A DNA stretch of 64,000 nucleotides from Alphaproteobacteria bacterium (GCA_947473475.1 CANJBZ010000007.1:1-64000), one strand, 5' to 3'; numbered from the stretch's first letter, positions 35,342-44,340 are shown. A program made the numbers and translations. The notes: generated from the sequence alone by a model not told the origin.

Positions 35342-36445
35342 ATGTTTCGCTCGTCGAGCTGGTTTGAATGGCCCGCCAAGCGATCGCGCCAAAGCACGAT
35401 CGCCAATTCGACCGCAATCGTCTGTCTGATCGGGATAGCCGACTATCTATCGGGCTGGCAGATTTCCTGGTCGGCCGTTTACGTCTACCCGATCGCGATC
35501 ATTGCTTGGTATGTGGGTGCACCGTGGGCGTATGGCCTCTCGCTGCTCAGCGTAACTCTGTACACGGCGGGCGACCTTGCCACCGGTTTTGCTTTTAATA
35601 CCTGGCTGGTTCCGGCTTGGAATGCGGTGATCCGGCTCGTCTTCTACGCCATTCTCATCCACATGCTCACCTACATCCGGTCTTTGACACAGGGATTGGA
35701 GCTGCGCGTGCTTGAGCGTACGGCGGAGCTGCGCCGTGAAATCGCCGAGCGTGAAAGGCTGGAGCGCGAATTGCTGGAAGTGGGCGAGCGTGAGCGCCGC
35801 CGCCTGGGTTTCGACCTGCACGACGGATTATGCCAGCACCTGACGGGAACCGCGCTCGCCGCTCACGTTCTCATGGAAAAGCTGACGCGCCGCGGAATTC
35901 CGGAAGCGGCGGAAGCCGCCAAAACCGTCGACCTCATCGAAGAGGGAATTTCCTTATCGCGCAAAATGGCAAAAGGCCTGCAGCCCGTGGAAATGCACGC
36001 CGGCGGGCTGATGCAGGCGCTGCAGGATTTCGCGGGCGCCACGACCAATCTGTTCAAAATCTCGTGCCGCTTTGAATGCGATGCACCGATCCTGTTCGGC
36101 AGCATCTCGCAAGCCGATCATTTGTACCATATCGCCCGTGAAGCGACGACCAACGCGATCAAACACGGGCGGGCACGCAATGTCGTGATTTCGCTCGAAC
36201 CCCGTGAGGAAGGCGCTGTTTTGACTGTCACGGATGACGGTTTCGGCATCCCATTGCCTCTGCCCAAAAAGGGCGGCATGGGTCTGGCCATCATGGCCCA
36301 GCGCGCCAAACTTATTGGCGCTACATTCGATATCCGCCCGGTGTCGAATGGCGGCACTGTGGTATCGTGCACTGTTCCCCATCCGGCAGCCGGAATAGAA
36401 ATCAATTTCGACTCCACCAAGCAGCGTGATCCCCAATATGTCTGA
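35342..36445 (+). CDS. Membrane sensor histidine kinase, NarX/HisKA_3 type
   Basis: 367 residues from ATG 35342 (AAAGGTAG upstream). Four to five N-terminal membrane helices (about 25-130) without a sizeable periplasmic loop, a coiled coil (ELRVLERTAELRREIAERERLEREL), the HisKA_3 phospho-acceptor segment RRRLGFDLHDGLCQHLTG and a HATPase domain with REATTNAIKHGRARNV, TVTDDGFGIP and GMGLAIMAQRAKLIGA. The stop overlaps the start region of the response regulator gene. Signal unknown; the helix bundle suggests a membrane-borne cue. Confidence 0.9.
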   Translation: MFRSSSWFEWPAKRSRQSTIANSTAIVCLIGIADYLSGWQISWSAVYVYPIAIIAWYVGAPWAYGLSLLSVTLYTAGDLATGFAFNTWLVPAWNAVIRLVFYAILIHMLTYIRSLTQGLELRVLERTAELRREIAERERLERELLEVGERERRRLGFDLHDGLCQHLTGTALAAHVLMEKLTRRGIPEAAEAAKTVDLIEEGISLSRKMAKGLQPVEMHAGGLMQALQDFAGATTNLFKISCRFECDAPILFGSISQADHLYHIAREATTNAIKHGRARNVVISLEPREEGAVLTVTDDGFGIPLPLPKKGGMGLAIMAQRAKLIGATFDIRPVSNGGTVVSCTVPHPAAGIEINFDSTKQRDPQYV

Positions 36446-37094
36446 CAAGAAGCACAGCATCCTTTTGGTCGACGATCATCCGCTGGTGCGTGAATGGCTC
36501 GCCAGCCTGATCAATCAGCAGCCCGACCTCGCCGTCTGCGGCGAAGCCGAAAGCGCGCAGGAAGCCCTCGAATTCATCGCCACCCGGGGGCCAGATCTTG
36601 CCATCGTCGACCTGTCGCTGAAGGAAAGCTCGGGCCTGGAACTCATCAAGACGATCAAGACGACCCATCCGAACGTCGCCGTCATCGTGCTCTCGATGCA
36701 CGACGAAAGGCACTACGCCGAGCGCGCCATTCGCGCCGGGGCGCGCGGCTATGTCATGAAGCGCGAGACCACCAAGAAGATCATTTCCGCCATCCATCAG
36801 GTGCTGGCGGGAAAGCTGGGCGTCAGCGAGGAAGTCGCCGCTCTGTTCGCCGAACGCTTCGTCGACAACAAGTCCCGGACATGGACTCCGGTCGAGGAAT
36901 TGAGCGACCGCGAATTGGAAGTGTTCCGTCTGCTCGGCCAAGGGTTGGACACGCGAGCGGTCGCCAATCGGCTGCAAATCAGCATCAAGACGGTTCAGGC
37001 CTATTGCGCCCGTATCAAGGACAAGCTCAGTCTGGCCAACGCGACCGAGTTGCTGCGCGAGGCCATCCGCTGGACCGAGAGCAACGCCGCGTAA
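36438..37094 (+). CDS. NarL/FixJ-family response regulator
   Basis: 218 residues from ATG 36438, which overlaps the kinase stop by eight bases (GTG 36426 is an alternative). Receiver domain with acidic pocket LVDDHPLVREWL, phospho-Asp in DLAIVDLSLKESSG and Lys in VMKRETTKK; C-terminal LuxR-type helix-turn-helix with LSDRELEVFRLLGQGLDTRAVANRL. The cognate partner of the upstream kinase by position and type. Confidence 0.93.
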   Translation: MSDKKHSILLVDDHPLVREWLASLINQQPDLAVCGEAESAQEALEFIATRGPDLAIVDLSLKESSGLELIKTIKTTHPNVAVIVLSMHDERHYAERAIRAGARGYVMKRETTKKIISAIHQVLAGKLGVSEEVAALFAERFVDNKSRTWTPVEELSDRELEVFRLLGQGLDTRAVANRLQISIKTVQAYCARIKDKLSLANATELLREAIRWTESNAA

Positions 37095-37108
37095 GAAGCG
37101 GGATCGCC

Positions 37109-37594
37109 GTGCCGGATATATTCGTCGATGCGGATGCTTGTCCCGTCAAAGCGGAGGTTGAGCGCGTTGCCGTCCGTCATGGGCTGACCGTGCATATCGT
37201 CAGCAATGGCGGGGTTCGGCCCAGTCTCAATCCGCTCATCAAAACCGTGATCGTACCGCAAGGCGCCGACGTGGCGGACAACTGGATCGCGGATCATATT
37301 AGCCCGTACGACATCGCCATAACGGCCGACATACCGCTGGCCTCACGCTGTCTGCAAAAAGGCGCGGCGGCCATCGGTCCCTCCGGCAAGCTATTCACCG
37401 CCGATGGCATCGGGATGGCGCTGGGCATGCGCGATCTGCATCGGCACTTGCGCGAGGCCACGGGACAGCAGACGTTCAATCCCGGTTTCACGGACAAGGA
37501 TCGTTCGCGTTTCCTTGGCATGCTGGAGAACGTGGTGCAGGCAAAGCTGCGTGAGACGCGGAATGCGCCACAACGCCCGCCAGACAGCCCTTAA
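37109..37594 (+). CDS. yaiI: YaiI/YqxD family protein (DUF188)
   Basis: 161 residues, GTG start at 37109 after AGCGGGA. PIN-like NYN fold family: IFVDADACPVKAEVERVA at the start, HIVSNGG, ADVADNWIADHI, AITADIPLASRCLQKGA and the late DKDRSRFLGMLENV. Role in the cell unknown although conserved widely. Starts 14 bases past the response-regulator stop, likely cotranscribed. Confidence 0.9.
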   Translation: MPDIFVDADACPVKAEVERVAVRHGLTVHIVSNGGVRPSLNPLIKTVIVPQGADVADNWIADHISPYDIAITADIPLASRCLQKGAAAIGPSGKLFTADGIGMALGMRDLHRHLREATGQQTFNPGFTDKDRSRFLGMLENVVQAKLRETRNAPQRPPDSP

Positions 37595-37616
37595 CGAATG
37601 CCGCGCCCCCTCTGGG

Positions 37617-37645
37617 TTGACTTTATTAAGCTAAGCGTTGATATA
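37617..37645 (+). promoter_or_regulatory. Sigma-70-like promoter for the RhlE gene
   Basis: TTGACT at 37617-37622, 17-base spacer and GATATA at 37640-37645 followed by AG. Gives a leader of about 145 bases before GTG 37799 that contains a small hairpin around GAAC.CGC-TTTT-GCG.GTTC near 37760. Long leaders are common for cold-induced helicase genes. Confidence 0.4.
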
Positions 37646-37798
37646 AGCGCCGCACCCCAGCGGTCGCACGACGGCGCCATTTTTGGAAAGCCTGTCACGG
37701 CGGGGTGAATTTCCAACATACCGTTCGCTCCAGATGTGCGTGGAAGACGGCAACCGCCCTCGAACACGCTTTTGCGTTCTGGAGCAATAAGGACAAAT

Positions 37799-39049
37799 GT
37801 GACTGACGTTACTTTCTCGACCCTCGGCTTGGCCGAGCCGCTTCTGCGCGCGCTTGCCACCGAAAAATACCTCGTGCCGACGCCGATTCAGGCCCAGGCC
37901 ATTCCCCTCATCCTCAGTGGCCGCGACGTGCTCGGCCTCGCGCAAACCGGAACCGGCAAGACGGCGGCGTTCGGCTTGCCCCTGCTGCAGCATCTTTCCG
38001 CACCGCATGAGCGGGTTCTTCCCAATTGCGTGCGGGCGCTGATTCTGGCGCCGACCCGCGAGCTTGCGGTGCAGATCGATGAATCGCTGCAGACCTATGG
38101 GCGGCATCTGAAGCTCCGTCATGCCGTCATCCTTGGCGGCGTCAACCAGCACCGTCAGGTGCAGGTCATGCGTGGGGGCGTGGACGTTCTGGTGGCGACG
38201 CCGGGCCGCCTGCTCGATCTCATCACCCAGAAACATGTGCGGCTGGATCTGGCTACTACGCTGGTCATCGACGAGGCCGATCGTATGTTCGACATGGGCT
38301 TCATTCGCGACGTGCGGAAGATCGTGTCTCGCCTTCCGCGCAAGCGGCAGTCGATGCTCTTTTCGGCGACCATGCCGAACGAAGTGGCGCATCTGGTTGC
38401 GGAAGTGTTGCACGAACCGGCGCGGATCGAGGTTTCACCCAAGACCATCACCGCCGACAAAATCGAGCAGCGCGTCTACTTCGTTCCGGCGCAGGACAAG
38501 CGGCCGCTTCTGAACACGCTTTTGGCCGATGCCGCCATGAAACGGGTGATCGTTTTTACCCGCACCAAGCATGGCGCCAATAAGGTCGCCGAAAATCTGG
38601 AAAAGGCGGGCCATCGCGCCGAAGCCATTCACGGCAACAAGTCCCAAAACGCGCGGCAGCGGGCGCTGGATGAATTCCGCCAGGGCCGCGCGCGCATCCT
38701 GGTCGCTACCGATATTGCCGCGCGCGGTATCGATATCGATGACGTAACGCACGTCGTCAATTTTGAGCTTCCTGACGTCGCCGAGAGCTATGTGCATCGC
38801 ATCGGCCGTACCGCACGCGCGGGCAGCGCGGGCATTGCAATCGCCTTTTGCGACCCGTCGGAACGTCCCTCGCTCAAGGCCATTGAAAAGCTGGTGAAGC
38901 AGGATCTGACCGTAATGGCTGGTGAACGCTACGGGCAGGCGTCGGAGCGCCAATACGCGAATGCGAAACCGGAACCCGGCGAACAGCAGCGCCGCTTCAA
39001 TCGTCGCCCACGCGGGCAGGGCCGTCCGGCACGCCCGCAGGCTGCTTGA
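37799..39049 (+). CDS. rhlE: DEAD-box RNA helicase, RhlE-like
   Basis: 416 residues from GTG 37799 behind AAGGA. All helicase motifs are present: Q-motif VPTPIQAQAIP, AQTGTGKTAAF, PTRELAVQI, ATPGRLLDL, IDEADRMFDMGF, FSATMP, VFTRTKHGANKVAENL, VATDIAARGIDI and HRIGRTARAG. The short Arg/Gly/Pro-rich tail (RRFNRRPRGQGRPARP) binds RNA nonspecifically. Acts in rRNA maturation and RNA decay. An overlapping ATG-TGA (37798-37803) one base upstream could slow initiation. Confidence 0.93.
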   Translation: MTDVTFSTLGLAEPLLRALATEKYLVPTPIQAQAIPLILSGRDVLGLAQTGTGKTAAFGLPLLQHLSAPHERVLPNCVRALILAPTRELAVQIDESLQTYGRHLKLRHAVILGGVNQHRQVQVMRGGVDVLVATPGRLLDLITQKHVRLDLATTLVIDEADRMFDMGFIRDVRKIVSRLPRKRQSMLFSATMPNEVAHLVAEVLHEPARIEVSPKTITADKIEQRVYFVPAQDKRPLLNTLLADAAMKRVIVFTRTKHGANKVAENLEKAGHRAEAIHGNKSQNARQRALDEFRQGRARILVATDIAARGIDIDDVTHVVNFELPDVAESYVHRIGRTARAGSAGIAIAFCDPSERPSLKAIEKLVKQDLTVMAGERYGQASERQYANAKPEPGEQQRRFNRRPRGQGRPARPQAA

Positions 39050-39064
39050 TAGAGGAACTCCATC

Positions 39065-39283
39065 ATGGCGAAAAAGAAGAAGGATACGCTCCCGCAGCCC
39101 TACGCGGAGGTGACTAAGGACGCCCGCTTTGCAGGCACCTACGAGGTGTTCGTGCCGGTAGAGGGGCGGGTACGCCCACACCGCGTGCCGTTGCAGTTCA
39201 AGTCCAAAGACAACGCCGAATCGTGGATCCACAGCTCCGAAGGCGAAGACGCGATCCGCGATATCCGCAACGCCGAAGATTGA
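39065..39283 (+). CDS. Small basic protein of unknown function
   Basis: 72 residues, ATG 39065 behind GAGGAAC, 15 bases after rhlE. Starts with Lys-rich MAKKKKD and has a compact charged body with FAGTYEVFVPVEGRVRPHRVPLQF and a C-terminal acidic run. Probably cotranslated with the helicase and possibly RNA-linked (inference). No family recognised. Confidence 0.65.
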   Translation: MAKKKKDTLPQPYAEVTKDARFAGTYEVFVPVEGRVRPHRVPLQFKSKDNAESWIHSSEGEDAIRDIRNAED

Positions 39284-39290
39284 AAAATAA

Positions 39291-39390
39291 GGGGAACCAC
39301 AAAGGACACTAAGGAGACACAAAGATCACAAAGCTTGTTTTCTCTTTGTGTCCTTCGTGTCTTCTTCGTGAACTTAGTGGTTCCCCTTTT
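39291..39390. repeat. Long inverted-repeat hairpin element, copy 2
   Basis: GGGGAACCACAAAGGACACTAAGG at the left is mirrored by a right arm ending in CTTAGTGGTTCCCC, giving a hairpin of about 45-bp arms around CTTGTTTTCTCTTT. Same words as the element at 144-320 (GGAGACAC, CACGAAG, GGTTCC). Sits between convergent genes and may end both transcripts. Confidence 0.8.
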
Positions 39391-40856
39391 TATTTCGCAG
39401 CAGCCGTTTTCAGCTTGGCCGCCCAGTTTGCGGCGTACCGCGCGCGGGGCACTTCGTCGCCGCGCAAATAGACTTTGTCGATCTTGCGCGTGTTCGAGAT
39501 GTTTTCGAGCGGATTGGCGTTCAGCACGATGAAGTCGGCCTGACGTCCGCCCGCGACCAGTCCCGTGTTGAATTTTCCGATACGCGCGCCGTCGCTCGTG
39601 GCCGCTTTGATCGCCTCGTTCGGCGTCATGCCCATCGCGACCATGCTTTCCAGGTCGAGGTGATTCTGGAACGCCATCAGATGGCGCGTCTGGCCGGTGT
39701 CCGTGCCGCCGACGACGATCATCCCCGCTCCACGCAGCACCATCATGTTCTTGCCGTCCGCCGCGAACGCGGCCTTAGCGCGCGCCACCTGATCGGGCGT
39801 CATCTTCTTCAGCGGCTCGCCCCAATACCGCTCGATCTGCTGTGGCGAGTACAGCGCCTTCAGGAGCGGGTCGTCGAGCCATGAAGGCCGCGCCGCGCCC
39901 CCGGTCATGTTCATCCATCCCGTAATCAGCGCGGGTGTCACCCACATCACCGGCCTGTCGTTGCGCGCGATGCGGTCCTTCACCAGCGCGATCATCTCGG
40001 CATCAACCACATCGCCGCCGCGCACCGGAACATGCAGCCAGCCTTCCAAGCCGCCTTTGACCATCAGCTTGGCGTCTGACAGTTTCACGTTGTGGACGGC
40101 GACGGGCACATTCGCCTTATGCGCTTCATCGAGGACCGCGCCGTAAAGTGCAGGCGTCAGCGTCTTCTTCTGCCCCTCGCGGTCGTCCACCCAAATCTTG
40201 ATGAATTCCGGCTTCAATTGCGCGTAATCGCGCACGGCGGCACGCGCTTCTTCGGGCGTGGAGACGCCATAGGAAACATCGACTCGCGACGGATCGCCTT
40301 GCGCGCCTGATCCCGGCCACGCCATGCCCGGTCCAGCGGTCTTGAACACAGCGGCGCCGGGAACGACCTCGTTACGCACTCTTAGCGGCACGTCGCCCCA
40401 TTTGGTGCGTCCGCCGTGCAAATCGGAGCGGTCCACCAGATCGCCGATGCCGACCGCCGCGCCGACGCCGACATAGGCCAGCCGCTGCAAATGGTCGATC
40501 AGGTTCTCGCGGGTGAACGTCTCCTTCGACATGGTGCCGGCGGCAAGGTTCTGAAAGCCGAAATGGCCGTGCATATCGACCAGTGCCGGCATCACCGTTT
40601 TACCGGTCAGATCGACTCGCGCGGCGCCGGCGGGCAGAGGGATGTCGCCTTTGCGCCCGACGCGCGTGAAGGTGGCGCCGGTGACGAGGAACGCGGAATT
40701 CTCGACCGCCGGTGAGCCATCGCCCGCAATCAGTCTCGCGCCTTCATACAGGGTAATGCGCGGTGCTTGGCTTTGTGCATCCGATGAAACAAGCGCGGCA
40801 AACAGGCCCGCAGCGGCGATGAGCGGACGCGCCAGGAGGCGCTTTGCAAGCGACAT
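39390..40856 (-). CDS. Exported amidohydrolase
   Basis: 488 residues from ATG 40856 behind AGGAG; signal peptide to about VSSDAQSQA. Complete metal site: HGH in LVDMHGHFGF, Lys in EFIKIWVDD, His in VAVHNVK, His in EGWLHVPV and Asp in VVGGTDTGQ. C-terminal GKFNTGLVAGGRQADFIVL completes the sandwich domain. Distant paralog of the two other amidohydrolases in the window but with GTDTG instead of the PHG-type loop. Substrate unknown. Confidence 0.88.
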   Translation of the reverse strand: MSLAKRLLARPLIAAAGLFAALVSSDAQSQAPRITLYEGARLIAGDGSPAVENSAFLVTGATFTRVGRKGDIPLPAGAARVDLTGKTVMPALVDMHGHFGFQNLAAGTMSKETFTRENLIDHLQRLAYVGVGAAVGIGDLVDRSDLHGGRTKWGDVPLRVRNEVVPGAAVFKTAGPGMAWPGSGAQGDPSRVDVSYGVSTPEEARAAVRDYAQLKPEFIKIWVDDREGQKKTLTPALYGAVLDEAHKANVPVAVHNVKLSDAKLMVKGGLEGWLHVPVRGGDVVDAEMIALVKDRIARNDRPVMWVTPALITGWMNMTGGAARPSWLDDPLLKALYSPQQIERYWGEPLKKMTPDQVARAKAAFAADGKNMMVLRGAGMIVVGGTDTGQTRHLMAFQNHLDLESMVAMGMTPNEAIKAATSDGARIGKFNTGLVAGGRQADFIVLNANPLENISNTRKIDKVYLRGDEVPRARYAANWAAKLKTAAAK

Positions 40857-40984
40857 GGAAAATCTCCTACTTACCCAGCGGCGCTGGACCTTGTGAAAGC
40901 ATGCTCCGGCGGCCACCTACTCGCCCACAACATCCCCGCGGCAAGCGCCGGCCCCTCCCGAAGGCGCGCTGGTTGCGCCCCCGG

Positions 40985-42670
40985 CTAATCGAGTGGCTGC
41001 AGCTTCACGATCGAGCCGCCATGATTGCTGCCGACCCAGAAGCTCACCGGCGTCGTGGAATTGTCGATCCAGACGCGGCGGATGTTGGTGGAGTTCGGCA
41101 GCAGATAATCCGTCATCTCGCCGGTTTTGGTGTTAATGCGCGTGACGCGGTCGGTCATCATCGAGCCCGTCCATGCGTCCCCGTTTTTGTCGACGGCGAC
41201 GTCATACGGATTGCTCCAAGCAATCGGAACAACCCATTCGCGGATGGCTTTGCTTTTGGGGTCGTACATGCCGATGGCGTTGCCGTCATATTCCGCGAAC
41301 CACAAACGGTTCTGCTCGTCTACGCGGCCGCGCCGCGGGCGCGAGCGCAGAATGCTGGTTTTATGAACTTCCAGCTTCTTCGTTGCGCCGTCCAGTATGC
41401 CGATATTGTTGCCGTTGAAATCGAGCATATACAGTCTGTTATCGCGGTCTGCGTTGATGCCGTAGGAGCCGATGGAGCGTTTGGTTTCCGGATCGGTGAA
41501 CGAGCCGAAATTTTCCCACTGCCCCGTTTTCACATCGAGCCGCAGAATTTGCGCGCGGTCGGAATTCTTCACCCATACCTTGCCGTCGACATGCACGGAC
41601 GTGGGCGAGGCAAAGGATTGCTGCGTGGCGTCCGTCTGCCATTCTTTCGGGACGGACCATGTCTGCACTTTGCCGGTTTTCTTATCCAGTCTGGCGACGC
41701 CGCCCTGATACATCATGGCGGCCCAGATATTGCCGTCCTTGTCTTCTTCCAGATCGAGCGTGCCGACCGGGAAGCCTTCCTTGATTTTCGGAACGGGATA
41801 TTCCGTCACCTTGCCGGTTTTCGGATCCATCTTGCCGATGAAGAGAGCACCGAAATCCGAGTACCAGACCATGCCGTCGCCATCGACGATCACGTCATGG
41901 GGCATGATGTTTTTTCGCGGCAAATCGTATTCCGTGACGATCATGCGCGTGGCTTTGCCGGTGGGACGGGGCAGCGTCTTATAGGAATAGCTGTGCTGCG
42001 GCCCCTTGCTGAGATTGATGCTCGCAAGCCATTCCGCGGCTTGCCGCATGGCATTGGCGCGTTCATCGCTCGCGCCCATCGCATTGCCCGCGCCGCCGCC
42101 CAGATTGCGCCGCGCCGTGCCGATAAGACGTTGCGGCTGCGTAGGCATGCTGCCGGGGTAGTAACCGGCCATGCGGTCGAACACCTGCATGAACTCGTCG
42201 GCGTCGTGCTGTGAGTTCACGATGCGCTGGTAGGAGTGACAGGAATTGCAGGAGAGCAAAAACTTCTTCTGCTCATCGCTACCGGGCGCGCTCGCCAGCC
42301 ATTCGGCGTTCGTCAATTGCGCCACGAGGTTCTTTGTCGGCGCAAGTTTCAGATCCGCGTTCGCCGGAGCGCCCGCCTTCACATCCGCCGCCGCGGCGCC
42401 ATCGAGATCGTAACCGGTGGCGCGAATTTTCAGCGTGTAATGCCCCGGCTCCAACCGGCCGGCGGGAAAGCTGTAATGGCCCTTGTTGTCTGTCGCGACC
42501 GATAACGCGATCACCGAACCGTCTTTCTTCGCCGTGACCACGACGCCTTCCATGGCGCCTTCTTTGGCGGAACTTACCGTGCCCTGAAGGGCGGCGCCTC
42601 CTTGCGCATGCGCTTGTGCCACAAGGGCGAGAAGGGTGGCAGACACGGTAAGCAATAGCGCTTTGCGCAT
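40985..42670 (-). CDS. Exported CarboxypepD_reg / c-type heme / Vgb-like propeller fusion
   Basis: 561 residues from ATG 42670 behind GGAGG; signal peptide to about AQAHAQG. Domains in order: carboxypeptidase-regulatory-like beta-sandwich about 25-100 (ALQGTVSSAKEGAMEGVVVTAKK), a heme c segment with CNSCHSYQRI near 135 and Met-rich stretches after it (FMQVFDRMAG), then a streptogramin-lyase/virginiamycin-lyase-like propeller about 235-555 (YSDFGALFIGKMDPKTGKVTEY, GIDA-like repeats, GSNHGGSIVKL at the end). Combination suggests electron transfer tied to a sensor or lyase fold in the periplasm. Confidence 0.85.
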   Translation of the reverse strand: MRKALLLTVSATLLALVAQAHAQGGAALQGTVSSAKEGAMEGVVVTAKKDGSVIALSVATDNKGHYSFPAGRLEPGHYTLKIRATGYDLDGAAAADVKAGAPANADLKLAPTKNLVAQLTNAEWLASAPGSDEQKKFLLSCNSCHSYQRIVNSQHDADEFMQVFDRMAGYYPGSMPTQPQRLIGTARRNLGGGAGNAMGASDERANAMRQAAEWLASINLSKGPQHSYSYKTLPRPTGKATRMIVTEYDLPRKNIMPHDVIVDGDGMVWYSDFGALFIGKMDPKTGKVTEYPVPKIKEGFPVGTLDLEEDKDGNIWAAMMYQGGVARLDKKTGKVQTWSVPKEWQTDATQQSFASPTSVHVDGKVWVKNSDRAQILRLDVKTGQWENFGSFTDPETKRSIGSYGINADRDNRLYMLDFNGNNIGILDGATKKLEVHKTSILRSRPRRGRVDEQNRLWFAEYDGNAIGMYDPKSKAIREWVVPIAWSNPYDVAVDKNGDAWTGSMMTDRVTRINTKTGEMTDYLLPNSTNIRRVWIDNSTTPVSFWVGSNHGGSIVKLQPLD

Positions 42671-42861
42671 GACATCCTCCTGGCCGGGGACATAGCCCCG
42701 TGTTTCCCGCGTGCGGTCCCCGCCTCTCCAATTATGTTTTGGGTTTGTCCGGGCGACAGCAGTTTTCGGGCGCAAGGGTGCGCTTTTCCGCTTATCTGGG
42801 CAAGACGGATTGCGCCCGGGGCAAAGGCGCGGGCGTTAGGTAAATTGATGTTGCAGCGGGA

Positions 42862-43203
42862 TCAGGCCTGGGTGTCGACCAGCATGCCGGACATTTCCTT
42901 CAGATATTCCCGCATCGCAATCAACTGCTCCGACGGCCATTGTTTGATGACCTCGCCGGTGTCCGGGTTGACCGAACGATAGATGAAGGTGCCGAGCTCC
43001 TTGTCCTTTTCCACCTGAAGCCTGGAATTGGGAGGCAGGCTTTTCTTGATCAGTTTTTCGACAGCCGCTCGGACGACTTCGACGCGCTGATCCGGCGCGA
43101 GATTGGTGTCGGGCGTTGGAGCGCCAGGCGTGGCCGCCGGGGGCTGCCGTGTTTCATTCGCGGCATCCCGCGTGTTACGGCCATTGGTGATGGGATCGAT
43201 CAT
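42862..43203 (-). CDS. flaG: Flagellar protein FlaG
   Basis: 113 residues. N-terminal part is low-complexity Pro/Ala/Asn, then the FlaG core: LQVEKDKELGTFIYRSVNPDTGEVIKQWPSEQL with the typical end MREYLKEMSGMLVD. Sets filament length in other bacteria. Located 39 bases past the flagellin terminator on the same strand, so it is likely transcribed by read-through or its own promoter. The 191-base gap to the Vgb-like gene holds nothing I can support. Confidence 0.88.
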   Translation of the reverse strand: MIDPITNGRNTRDAANETRQPPAATPGAPTPDTNLAPDQRVEVVRAAVEKLIKKSLPPNSRLQVEKDKELGTFIYRSVNPDTGEVIKQWPSEQLIAMREYLKEMSGMLVDTQA

Positions 43204-43242
43204 GATCGTGTCGCAACAGCAGCGCCTTCCAAATCCGAACTA

Positions 43243-43276
43243 GAAAAAAGTGGGACCGGCCGAGACCGGCCCCACC
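43243..43276 (-). terminator. Rho-independent terminator of the flagellin gene
   Basis: On the minus strand GTGGGGCCGG-TCTC-GGCCGGTCCCAC followed by six T. Ten bases after the flagellin stop codon. One internal mismatch in a 10-bp stem. Confidence 0.85.
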
Positions 43277-43285
43277 GAGACTTCA

Positions 43286-44110
43286 TTAACGGAACAGAGA
43301 CAGGGTGATCGACGGCGCCTGGTTGGCGATCGACAATGCCTGCACGCCCAGCTGCTGTTTCACCTGTAGAGACTGCAGCTTGGCGCTTTCGGTCGCCATG
43401 TCCGCATCCACCAGGTTGCCGATACCCGAATTCAGGGTATCGACCAGCTTCTGCACGAACTCGCCCTGGATCTGGAACTTCTTGGATCCGGAGGCCAGCT
43501 TCGCCAGCGATGAGTTGACGTTCCCGATCGAGGCATTGATGGTTGCCACCATCGTGGACGCCTTTGCCTGGGTCGAAATCGTCCCCGTGCTGGTCAGGGT
43601 GACGATCGAGCCGGACAGAGCCAGGGTCTGCCCCTGAGCGGTGATCTTCTTCGTGCCGTCGGACGATGCGAGGGCCTGGTAGTTCGCCGTCGAACCGTCA
43701 ACCAGATTGACGCCGTTGAACCCTGCATTCTGCACGATCGTCCCGATCTGATCGCGCAGTGCCGAGAAGTCCGCGTTCAAAGCGTTGCGGCTGGCCGTAT
43801 CGAGCGACGCATCGGCAGCGGCGAGGGACTTGCCCTTAAGATCGTTGAGCAAGTCCGAGATGGACTGGCCGGCGGAGATCGCCACGTCCACGGTCGACAT
43901 ACCGCGGTTGAGGCTGTCCGAAACGGCCGTGTAGCCGGCAATGTTGCCGCGCATGGTCTGCGCGATGGCAAAGACGGCGCCGTTGTCTTTCGCATTGGCA
44001 ACCTTCAAGCCCGAATTGATGTGGCTCTGGGTGGTTTGCAATTCCGACTGGGTCTTGGTCAGAAACTGCAGGGCGGCCATGGCTCCGTTGTTCGTATTGA
44101 CGCTAAGCAT
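43286..44110 (-). CDS. fljK: Flagellin, Caulobacter-type
   Basis: Filament subunit of 274 residues, the short alphaproteobacterial form. Conserved D0/D1 ends: MLSVNTNNGAMAALQFLTKT at the start and IANQAPSITLSLFR at the stop, with a small variable middle (about 135-200). ATG 44110 follows CGGAGACAT. Symbol is by resemblance to Caulobacter FljK and not by proof. Transcribed from a sigma-54-like promoter with ftr-like sites (see 44179 and 44251); no other flagellar structural genes are in the window apart from flaG. Confidence 0.9.
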   Translation of the reverse strand: MLSVNTNNGAMAALQFLTKTQSELQTTQSHINSGLKVANAKDNGAVFAIAQTMRGNIAGYTAVSDSLNRGMSTVDVAISAGQSISDLLNDLKGKSLAAADASLDTASRNALNADFSALRDQIGTIVQNAGFNGVNLVDGSTANYQALASSDGTKKITAQGQTLALSGSIVTLTSTGTISTQAKASTMVATINASIGNVNSSLAKLASGSKKFQIQGEFVQKLVDTLNSGIGNLVDADMATESAKLQSLQVKQQLGVQALSIANQAPSITLSLFR

Positions 44111-44178
44111 GCAATGTCTCCGTTCTGGCAGATAGCGAGCGTTGTGCTCGTGGGATGTTTTTCCCAAACGGTGCTATC

Positions 44179-44192
44179 GCAATGCCCATTCC
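44179..44192 (-). promoter_or_regulatory. Sigma-54-like promoter of the flagellin gene
   Basis: On the minus strand GG-N10-GC with TTGC at the -12 position (CGGAATGGGCATTGCG). The -24 side matches only partly. A start near 44168 leaves a leader of about 58 bases before ATG 44110. Supported by the four enhancer-like inverted repeats 60-160 bases upstream. Confidence 0.55.
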
Positions 44193-44250
44193 GTACAATT
44201 TGACCGATCGATTAAGGACGTCCGCGCAGGAACGGTAGGAAATTTTTGAC

Positions 44251-44340
44251 CCGGCAGAAACCAATTAGCGGCACATCGTGCCCGGCAGTTTCTGCCGGGG
44301 TGGGCAATTTTTGCCGTGAATGCGGCATTTCTTGCCGGGC
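44251..44340. promoter_or_regulatory. Four ftr-like inverted repeats, putative FlbD enhancer sites
   Basis: Copies at 44251-44262 (CCGGCAGAAACC half site), 44281-44299 (CCCGGCAG-TTT-CTGCCGGG, perfect 8-bp arms), 44303-44315 (GGCAA-TTT-TTGCC) and about 44322-44340 (CGGCATTTCTTGCCGGGC). The pattern CGGCA-N-TGCCG resembles, from memory, the ftr elements bound by FlbD upstream of Caulobacter sigma-54 flagellar promoters. The next start on the plus strand is a 35-residue protein gene at 44517, which could share the region. Confidence 0.55.
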
